From assembly GCA_031283825.1 (NCBI GenBank), contig JAITAZ010000462.1:1-5739 (forward strand): a stretch of DNA of 5,739 nt, read 5' to 3'. Numbering within the stretch: position 1 is the stretch's first letter; the number at the start of each line of letters is the position of its first letter. The notes below the pieces were generated by a model, which searched no databases, was not told where the DNA came from, and saw only the letters and a list, made by a program, of their open reading frames with translations. This DNA comes from Planctomycetaceae bacterium. Its GTDB lineage: Bacteria > Planctomycetota > Planctomycetia > Pirellulales > Thermoguttaceae. The translations under genes were made by a program, and so were the position numbers. Below are positions 1 to 5,700 of this stretch, piece by piece.

Positions 1-736
1 TTTCGACCTTTTTGTACTTTGCTAATTTTTCGTTATCTAGCAAAATTGGCGGAGAGAATTCGCTTAATTTTGTGCCGAGTTCTTGCATTTTTTTTGCCGC
101 TTCTTTTTGACTTTCGTACTCGGCTTTCATTGTTTCTTTTGGGTTGAATTTGTCGATATTTCCGCAAACGCTTACTAATAGAATTACAAGAATTGCAATT
201 GGAATAATCGGCGAAAAAGACGCGATTTTTCCAACGTAGTGTATTCCTAAAATTCCCATGAGCATTGCAAGAATTGCCCATACGACTGATACCGTAAGAT
301 GCGTAAACGAATCTGCCGGAATGCCGAAGGTCTGGACGAGCAGCAATCCTGAAAAATAAGCGTTGACGCTAAGCCATCCGAATTGCAACAGACCCATTAA
401 AAGTCCGGGCATTAGGAATCCGCCGGTTACGCCGTAGGTTGATGTGCCAACTACTGCCAGTGGTAATCCTGTTTTCATTCCGAGTAACCCCGGCACAAGA
501 TAACACAGCAGATAACACAAAAACGCCGCTAAAACAAGACTGCCAATTGCTAATTGCAGTCCTCCTGAAAGAGCACCGCCGGTTACGCCTGTCGCGCCTA
601 GCGGTACTTCTTGCCAAAACACAACCCATAGCATAACTCCCGCATAAGAAGCCGCTGTGGTCGTAAGCCAACCTACTCGATTGCTAAATGGATTCGGTTG
701 CGCCGAACTAACATAATCTGGTAATTGTTGTGACAT
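1..736 (-). CDS. NCS1-family permease (cytosine/purine/allantoin type), N-terminal part, runs off the left edge
   Basis: The minus-strand frame opens with ATG at 736 and stays open for 245 codons to the window edge, so the C-terminal half is missing. It is an inner-membrane transporter, probably importing a nucleobase or related compound by cation symport; the substrate cannot be read from this half. I see hydrophobic segments at about residues 28-46, 57-85, 94-134, 147-168 and 170-191, fitting the first five helices of the LeuT-like NCS1 fold. The stretch at residues 88-127 (MKTGLPLAV, then STYGVTG, then QFGWLSVNAY) matches the family pattern of a TGL motif, an S/T-x-G glycine motif and GW-x-x-x-N/D in helix 3. 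After helix 5 comes an odd Lys/Glu-rich hydrophilic stretch, about residues 194-245, longer than I expect in this family. The start is chosen because it directly precedes the conserved N-terminal region (NRVGW) and follows an A-rich leader. Family assignment is fairly sure. Confidence 0.82.
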   Translation of the reverse strand, partial: MSQQLPDYVSSAQPNPFSNRVGWLTTTAASYAGVMLWVVFWQEVPLGATGVTGGALSGGLQLAIGSLVLAAFLCYLLCYLVPGLLGMKTGLPLAVVGTSTYGVTGGFLMPGLLMGLLQFGWLSVNAYFSGLLLVQTFGIPADSFTHLTVSVVWAILAMLMGILGIHYVGKIASFSPIIPIAILVILLVSVCGNIDKFNPKETMKAEYESQKEAAKKMQELGTKLSEFSPPILLDNEKLAKYKKVE

Positions 737-742
737 AATTTT

Positions 743-753
743 TTTCTAGTTTG
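743..753 (-). promoter_or_regulatory. CAAACTAGAAA pre-start motif of the permease gene (possible translation-initiation element)
   Basis: The minus strand reads CAAACTAGAAA and ends 6 bases before the permease ATG. The same 11 bases lie 4 bases before the ATG of the DUF1080 gene. There is no GGAG-type ribosome binding site at either start, and the motif sits where one would be. A role in translation initiation is inference; a shared A-rich leader by chance is the alternative. Confidence 0.35.
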
Positions 754-787
754 AAAATTTGTTGAAAATTGTTTGGTTAAATGTTCT

Positions 788-842
788 CGCCGATTGTAAT
801 TAGAATTCACAATGATTTCTAAAAATAAAATTACATTCGGCG
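788..842. repeat. Imperfect stem-loop upstream of the permease gene
   Basis: CGCCGATTGTAATT (788-801) is the reverse complement of 829-842 with a single T-T mismatch, leaving a 27-base interior. It lies 52-106 bases upstream of the permease start on the minus strand, and 132 bases or more beyond the DUF1080 stop. It could be a leader structure, an operator or a decayed repeat. No U-run follows it in the direction of transcription, so it is not a typical intrinsic terminator. Confidence 0.45.
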
Positions 843-867
843 GTAATTAAATAAATGGAAATTATCT

Positions 868-944
868 AACTCGACATGAGCGACTAAATAATTTTCGTAA
901 CGATAATTATCGCGTCGATTATTTAGTCGTTCATGTTTAGAGTT
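868..944. repeat. Long inverted repeat between the DUF1080 and permease genes
   Basis: Nineteen bases at 874-892 (ACATGAGCGACTAAATAAT) pair with 918-936 with one G-T wobble. After a small internal bulge the stem extends with AACTC (868-872) against GAGTT (940-944). The interior contains the perfect palindrome CGATAATTATCG (901-912). The structure begins 30 bases beyond the DUF1080 stop codon on the minus-strand transcript, a position suited to transcription termination or 3'-end protection, but no U-tract follows. A small interspersed repeat is equally possible. Confidence 0.55.
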
Positions 945-973
945 TTTATCTTGGTTGGTGTGAATTGGGAAAG

Positions 974-1771
974 TTAATTGAAGTATGGTTCGCGTTCTTG
1001 TTTTGGTTTTGTGTTATCGTCTTGAATTTCGCGTATCCATATATTTTTGAATTTAACTGGTGCGCCGTGATCTTGTAACAGTATTGGCAATAGTTCTTCG
1101 TGAGGTTCGTATCTTGGCGGGTGATCGTATGCCGTTGAGCCTTCGAGTTCGTGATGATTTATTATCAAGACGCCGTTTTGAAAAACTGTAATGTATGCCG
1201 GTCGAATTACTTTGGTTACTTTACCGTTTTCAATTTGTAATTTCGGGCGATTGAAAATGATATCGTAACTTTGCCATTCGCCTCCTTTTCGGCAGGCGTT
1301 GACTTGCGGCGGGCGTTGTTTATAAATCGAGCCGCATTGACCGTCGAAGTAAGTTACTTTTCCGTTATCTGCGCCGGACGGGTCTTTGTAAGAGTCGAGT
1401 ATTTGGACTTCATATTGAGAGCCTAAGTACACGCCGCTGTTGCCCGCGCCTTGACCTTTCTGTTTGTTGACTGGAACGGCGAATTCAATGTGCAATTGGA
1501 AACTGCCGAATTTCTTTTTTGTCTTGTTATCTCTTTTGCCGACAACGAGTGTGTCGTCAACGATTTTCCAAGACTGATTCTCCCATTCGGAGGTATCTTT
1601 GCCGTCGAATAGCACGATTGCATCCGATGGTGCGCCGCCGACTGTTTCTGACGGTGTTACCGCTTTAGGTTCTGTCCATGCGATACCGCTACGCCAATCT
1701 TTCGCAAGTGCTACGGCGCTTAGTCCGATTAAGATTGTAACGGTGATTACTAAAAATTTTTTTGTTCTCAT
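974..1771 (-). CDS. Secreted DUF1080 (3-keto-disaccharide hydrolase-like) protein
   Basis: A complete 265-residue protein with an N-terminal signal peptide: basic MRTKK, a hydrophobic core to about residue 20, and a likely cut after AVALA near residue 23, so it should act outside the cytoplasm. Residues about 50-250 form a single DUF1080 domain, a lectin/LamG-like beta-sandwich. Recognisable family landmarks are LFDGKDTSEWE (54-64), a strand ending in IEF (95-97), GNSGVYL (110-116), YEVQILDS (120-127), CGSIY (146-150), WQSYDIIFNRP (166-176), FQNGVLI (197-203) and LLQDHGAPVKFKNIWIRE (231-248). Members of this family are annotated as 3-keto-disaccharide hydrolases and often occur in sugar-degradation clusters of planctomycetes; the substrate here is unknown. 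The C-terminus (after about 250) is a short charged tail. It is divergent from the HzsA-related gene and followed, 237 bases on, by the permease. The start is fixed by the signal peptide. The family call is strong; the reaction is inferred. Confidence 0.92.
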   Translation of the reverse strand: MRTKKFLVITVTILIGLSAVALAKDWRSGIAWTEPKAVTPSETVGGAPSDAIVLFDGKDTSEWENQSWKIVDDTLVVGKRDNKTKKKFGSFQLHIEFAVPVNKQKGQGAGNSGVYLGSQYEVQILDSYKDPSGADNGKVTYFDGQCGSIYKQRPPQVNACRKGGEWQSYDIIFNRPKLQIENGKVTKVIRPAYITVFQNGVLIINHHELEGSTAYDHPPRYEPHEELLPILLQDHGAPVKFKNIWIREIQDDNTKPKQEREPYFN

Positions 1772-1775
1772 TTTG

Positions 1776-1786
1776 TTTCTAGTTTG
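1776..1786 (-). promoter_or_regulatory. CAAACTAGAAA pre-start motif of the DUF1080 gene
   Basis: The minus strand reads CAAACTAGAAA, ending 4 bases before the ATG at 1771. It is identical to the 11 bases before the permease start. No purine-rich Shine-Dalgarno sequence is visible here. A function in start selection is only inferred from position and repetition. Confidence 0.35.
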
Positions 1787-1989
1787 TTTTTTGTCAACTT
1801 ATCGCAACAATGTCGAGTATGAATTTGTCAATTTTAATTTCGCGAATTTGAAATTCTAATTTGAAATTGGTAATCGAATTAGCAACAAGTTAAACTCGTG
1901 ATAGAAGTCGGCAAACCGTTTGCCGACAAACAATGGGGCGTAAATATAAGGAATCGCGCCGACTCCGTCAACCACACCCCTTTTTAAAA
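1787..1989. other. AT-rich divergent leader of the DUF1080 gene
   Basis: No gene is visible in this stretch. It holds two copies of AATTTGAAATT (1845-1855 and 1858-1868, period 13) beside a TTCGCGAA palindrome, and the hairpin at 1907-1927. The minus strand has two TTGACA matches (1831-1826 and 1797-1792), but neither has a convincing -10 box at usable spacing, so I do not call a promoter. The DUF1080 promoter presumably lies here. Confidence 0.4.
1907..1927. repeat. Perfect 10-bp GC-rich hairpin
   Basis: GTCGGCAAAC (1907-1916) and GTTTGCCGAC (1918-1927) are perfect reverse complements around a single C, giving a strong stem with a tight loop. It lies 136 bases upstream of the DUF1080 start and stands out from its AT-rich surroundings. 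No gene ends here on either strand and no T-run follows on either side, so it is more likely a regulator-binding palindrome, a leader-RNA stem or a short interspersed palindrome than a terminator. Confidence 0.55.
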
Positions 1990-2017
1990 TTCGGAATGCG
2001 GAATTCGGAATTCGGAA
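1990..2017. repeat. Heptamer tandem array, TTCGGAA x4
   Basis: Four consecutive 7-base units read TTCGGAA, TGCGGAA, TTCGGAA, TTCGGAA. The first unit sits within TAAAATTCGGAAT (1985-1997), which recurs inverted as a perfect 13-base match at 2446-2458 on the other side of the two larger repeat elements. Confidence 0.8.
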
Positions 2018-2046
2018 TTATAAATTACGAAATTTTTCTCTTGCGT

Positions 2047-2067
2047 GTGAACGGTTACTAAAAAACC
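2047..2067 (+). repeat. GTGAACGGTTA direct repeat, copy 1
   Basis: GTGAACGGTTACTAAAAAACC is the leftmost of three similar sequences (others at 2328 and 2465). It abuts the left side of the nonamer inverted-repeat element. It differs from copy 3 by one base in the GTGAACRGTTA core and by an extra CT before the A-run. Confidence 0.5.
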
Positions 2068-2073
2068 ATATTA

Positions 2074-2296
2074 TTTTTTGGGGGGACATTGGGGACAAAG
2101 GGGACGCTGGGGACATTGGGGACACACTAATTTAAAAACCATGAGTAACGACTCAACAGAAGACAACAGCCTTTTTAAAAGAGAGAAATTTTTTTCTTTA
2201 AATTTTGTCCCCTCCGAGCCGGCAATCCCAGATTTCAAACAAGAACGTCCCCTTTGTCCCCAATGTCCCCTTTGTCCCCAACGTCCCCCCAAAAAA
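2074..2296. repeat. 223-bp element with 50-base inverted arms built of GGGGACNNN nonamers
   Basis: The left arm (2074-2123) is TTTTTTGG followed by nonamers GGGGACATT, GGGGACAAA, GGGGACGCT, GGGGACATT and GGGGACACA (2082-2126). The right arm (2247-2296) is GTCCCC-based nonamers ending in CCCCCCAAAAAA. The two 50-base arms are reverse complements with 5 mismatches. Five G4 tracts with 5-base loops on one strand, and the same on the opposite strand in the other arm, could form G-quadruplexes. TTAT flanks both ends (2071-2074, 2297-2300), compatible with a short target duplication, although the overlap with the T/A runs makes this ambiguous. The 123-base interior is AT-rich, with one stray GTCCCC (2207-2212), and has no transposase. 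It resembles a MITE or a remnant of a transposon end; open frames through it arise because 9 is a multiple of 3. Confidence 0.85.
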
Positions 2297-2327
2297 TTAT
2301 CTTTGACTTTTATCGAAAAATTAAAAC

Positions 2328-2343
2328 GTGAATAGTTAAAAAA
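2328..2343 (+). repeat. GTGAATAGTTA direct repeat, copy 2
   Basis: GTGAATAGTTAAAAAA lies exactly between the nonamer element and the twin-hairpin element. It has one base change from copy 3 (GTGAACAGTTAAAAA at 2465). Confidence 0.5.
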
Positions 2344-2347
2344 TAAA

Positions 2348-2429
2348 AATGTAGAGACGCAATGCCTTGTGTCTCATTGTTCGATCAAAAGATCACCGAT
2401 TGAGACGCAAAGCATTGCGTCTCTACATT
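2348..2429. repeat. Twin-hairpin inverted-repeat element (GAGACGCAA/TTGCGTCTC)
   Basis: The 29-base arms at 2348-2376 and 2401-2429 are reverse complements with two mismatches, separated by 24 bases. Each arm is also a hairpin by itself: left GAGACGCAA-TGCC-TTGTGTCTC (2354-2375, one G-T wobble) and right GAGACGCAA-AGCA-TTGCGTCTC (2402-2423, perfect). The spacer contains GATC-AAAA-GATC (2383-2394), a small cap stem. This two-level symmetry is the layout of REP/BIME-like or small MITE-type interspersed repeats. Sequences beginning GTAGAGACG that form palindromes are, from memory, common dispersed repeats in cyanobacteria and other phyla. No terminal target duplication is obvious. Confidence 0.85.
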
Positions 2430-2445
2430 GGGTTTAACAATTCAA

Positions 2446-2458
2446 ATTCCGAATTTTA
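2446..2458. repeat. Inverted copy of TAAAATTCGGAAT
   Basis: ATTCCGAATTTTA is the exact reverse complement of 1985-1997. The pair encloses the heptamer array and both larger elements in 474 bases, so it may be an outer boundary of a composite repeat region. A 13-base AT-rich match is suggestive, not proof. Confidence 0.45.
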
Positions 2459-2464
2459 CAAACC

Positions 2465-2479
2465 GTGAACAGTTAAAAA
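2465..2479 (+). repeat. GTGAACAGTTA direct repeat, copy 3
   Basis: GTGAACAGTTAAAAA is the third copy, placed just right of the twin-hairpin element and just left of the rightward promoter. The three copies flank and separate the two inverted-repeat elements. Confidence 0.5.
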
Positions 2480-2485
2480 GTATTA

Positions 2486-2514
2486 TTGACTCGATGACGA
2501 AATAAATTTATAAT
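2486..2514 (+). promoter_or_regulatory. Sigma70-like promoter for the HzsA-related gene
   Basis: TTGACT (2486-2491) and TATAAT (2509-2514) are separated by 17 bases: five of six and six of six consensus matches at ideal spacing. Transcription would begin near 2521, giving a leader of about 208 bases before the ATG at 2729. In AT-rich DNA a TATAAT can occur by chance, but the paired boxes in the right orientation make this the best promoter candidate in the window. Confidence 0.55.
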
Positions 2515-2539
2515 TATTTTCGTTACAAAAAATCGTTAG

Positions 2540-2600
2540 GCAAATTCTGAAAGTTATGTTTCTTGTCGTAATTGCGACTCACACAATAATTCAGATTTGC
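2540..2600 (+). promoter_or_regulatory. Stem-loop in the long leader of the HzsA-related gene
   Basis: GCAAATTCTGAA (2540-2551) pairs with TTCAGATTTGC (2590-2600) with one bulged T, and TTTT follows directly (2601-2604). The interior holds a second quasi-palindrome, GTCGTAATTGCGAC (2565-2578). Lying between the promoter candidate and the start codon, it could act as an attenuator or stabilise the leader. It matches no riboswitch I recognise. The rest of the leader (2605-2728) is AT-rich and shows no further structure beyond two similar ACTTAAAATA stretches (2643 and 2702). Confidence 0.35.
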
Positions 2601-2728
2601 TTTTAAACCCAACAAATTTCTTGCAGACTTTTCAGATTCTCGACTTAAAATATAAAAAAATATAAATCAATTGCCGATTTCTCCAACGTTTGCAAATTTT
2701 AAACTTAAAATAAAAAATCAAAATCAAA

Positions 2729-5700
2729 ATGAAAACTTTAAATCCCTACATCGTTTTTGTATCGTTGACACTGTCAATCAACTTTGCTTTTTTCACTCAT
2801 GCAGAAACAAATAAAAAAATCGTCGAAGTAACTATTCTCGCCGATAGCGAAGAAAATGGATACGAAGCATTTCACGCTATGGACGGTAATAAACAATCTC
2901 TTTGGCACTCCGAATGGCAAAATAAAATTACAAAAATGCCACACCTCATTACAGTCGATCTAAAAAACTCCACCGAACTCAACGGTTGCATTATCACACC
3001 AAGACAAGATGGTAACAACGGAGATATTAAAAATTACGAAATTTTCGTTACAGAAAATCCAACTAAACTAAACCAACCAGACGCTAAAAACGAAATCAAT
3101 AAAAATCCACAAAATAAAAAATCGCCAATTCTCGTAAATTTCTCCACACCAAAAAAAGGTCGATACTTTGTACTGAAAATCAACTCAAATCTCAACAACG
3201 ATAACTTCGCCTCAATCGCCGAATTAGAATTACTCAACAACTCCACAAATTTCAAAGCAAAAAAATTAAGTAAAGCTGAAAACGAATTAATATCAATTCT
3301 CGGCGAAACAAAAAATGTCAATCCCGAATATGTCAACGAATACTCACGACTAAAAAACGACATTAAAAATAAATCTAACTTCCAAAAAATCGCCGCCGAA
3401 ACTTTTCTAGAAGATTCGCTTGTACTCGAATCAGACCACGACCCAACTGACATCATACTACGCCGAACTGTCGCACTAATAAACGACTTAAAATCTTCCG
3501 CAACTCCCGCAAATCTCGCAAAACTCGACGAACTTGAAAAAAAATTATTCAACCTAAAATCAGAAACAGAAAAAATTCCAGTCGAACAAACATCGTCCCG
3601 ATTCGAATCTTTCATCCAAATCTGCGAACTCCGACGCCAAATCGCATTCGCAAATCCACTCCTAAACTTCAACGAAATCTTATTCGTTAAAAAACATCGC
3701 GCAAAATTCAACCACATGTGCGACCAATATTACGGAGTCAATATTCCCGCTGGAGGAGGAATTTTTATTCTGTCAAATCCCTTTGAAAAAAATGGAGAAA
3801 AATCGAAAGTTCAGAATCTACTCGAAAACGCGGTTGTCAAGTCCGGCAGACTCGCAGGAAAAACTCTCAACACCGGCTCGTTCCTTTCGCCCGACCTTTC
3901 TTTCGACACAAAAAAATTAGCATTCGCATACGTCGAATGCGAAGACAATACCGCTCAACAATTTCACACTGACCCAACAAAAGGTCACTGGAACGAAAAA
4001 CGATGCTTCCACATTTTCACCTGCGACCTGAAAAACGAATCGGGAATTTTCGTTACAGAAAATCTACGTCAAATAACCGACGGCACATGGAATGACTTCG
4101 ATCCATGCTGGCTGCCAAACGGACGAATGGCTTTCATAACAGAACGTCGCGGAGGATATTTAAGATGCGGACGCGAATGCCCAACCTACACTCTGTTCGA
4201 CATGAATCCCGACGGCTCACAAATACGATGTCTGAGTTATCACGAAACCAACGAATGGCATCCAAGCGTAACTCACGACGGTCAAATTCTTTACACACGA
4301 TGGGATTACCCAGACCGACACGGCTGCACAGCTCATCATCCTTGGATTACAACTCTAGACGGACGCGATCCGCGTCATGTTCACGGTAATTTTTCTCCTC
4401 GAAAATCACGCGCCGACATGGAACTCGATTGCCGTGTAATACCAGAATCGCCGAAGTTCGTAGCAACCGCCGCACCGCATCACGGTCAAGCTTACGGGTC
4501 GCTGATTTTGGTCGATCCGCGTGTTGAAGACGACGACGCAATGGCGCCGGTTAAACGATTAACGCCGGAAGTCGCGTTTCCTGAAAGTCAAGGCGGCACG
4601 CAAGTTTACGGGTCGGCGTTTCCGATTTCGGAAAAATACTACTTGGCAGTCGCGGATTTTTCCATGACATCCGCAGTCGGCGCTGAATGGCAAAACAAAA
4701 ATTACATTCGCGGAAACTACGGAATCTACCTCGTTGACGCTTTCGGAAACAAAGAATTAATCTACCGCGATAACGAAATCGGTTGCAATTCGCCCATGCC
4801 ATTATTAACGCGAACAATGCCAAACGCTCAACCGCAAAAAATCTCGACAAACATTGAACCTCAACCTTATGTCGAACCGCTGCGTAATAAAATCGACTCG
4901 TTAGAAAAAGGAACAGTGTCGATTGTAAACGTTTATCAATCGCTGCGACCTCTGCCCAAAGACATAAAATTAAAAGAGTTACGAGTGCTTCAGTTGATTC
5001 CAATGTCAGTTCCGTCGGGCAGACCTCCGCACGAAACGGGATTTCGCGAACCGACAAGCGGCGATTCTGTCGTGCTGGCAAGACACGTTTTAGGAACTGT
5101 CCCAATCGAAGACGACGGCAGCGTACATTTCAACGTCCCGCCAAGACGAGAATTGATGTTGCAAGTTTTAGACGAAGAAGGATTGGCAGTTCAATCGATG
5201 AGAAGTTCGATTTATCTGCACGATGGAGAAACGCTTTCGTGCAATGGTTGCCATGAGCCGAGAACGTCGGCGGTAACGAGTGCGTCGAAATTTCCCAAAG
5301 CGATGCAACGCAAACCGTCTCAATTGAAACCGGATCATCCTGATTCGAATCCGTTTAGTTATCCGCGACTTGTTCAACCGGTTTTGGATAAAAATTGCGT
5401 TTCGTGTCATGCGGAAGAACGAGCAAAAAAAACGGCTGGTGTCCCGAATCTTGCAAAAGACCCAATTAAAAATAAATGGTACGCGTCGTTTAATGAGTTA
5501 GTTCCGAAATACGGTTTTTACTCTTACGGAGAACCATTGAGAACCACGCCGGGAAAATTCGGAGCAAGAAATTCAAAACTATACTCAATCTTGAAAAAAG
5601 GTCATCACGACGTCAAATTAACTCCAGAAGAACTACACCGAATAACGCTTTGGCTAGATTGCGTCTCAATTTTCTACGGAGTTTACGAAAAAGAAGCAGG

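Noticed and set aside
1792..1831. Minus-strand TTGACA boxes as a DUF1080 promoter
   Set aside because: Neither match has a convincing -10 hexamer 15-19 bases downstream; one would put the -10 on the start codon.
1907..1927. Intrinsic terminator
   Set aside because: No T-run follows on either strand and both neighbouring genes are transcribed away from this point.
2078..2335. Open frame of 85 codons on the plus strand with a Gly/Trp-rich start and Cys/Pro-rich end
   Set aside because: It is the translation of the GGGGACNNN and GTCCCCNNN nonamers. The mirrored frame on the minus strand (2071-2292) gives a near-identical protein start, as expected of an inverted repeat. Its TTG start has no ribosome binding site.
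2348..2429. CRISPR repeats
   Set aside because: Only two arms in inverted orientation with one 24-base spacer and no direct-repeat array or cas gene.
3034..3717. 227-codon open frame on the minus strand
   Set aside because: It lies fully inside the HzsA-related gene and is a low-complexity Ser/Phe-rich shadow of its Glu/Lys/Asn-rich linker.
4551..5105. 184-codon open frame on the minus strand
   Set aside because: Antisense shadow inside the heme-protein gene, rich in Arg, with no recognisable domain; the plus-strand frame here carries clear family motifs.
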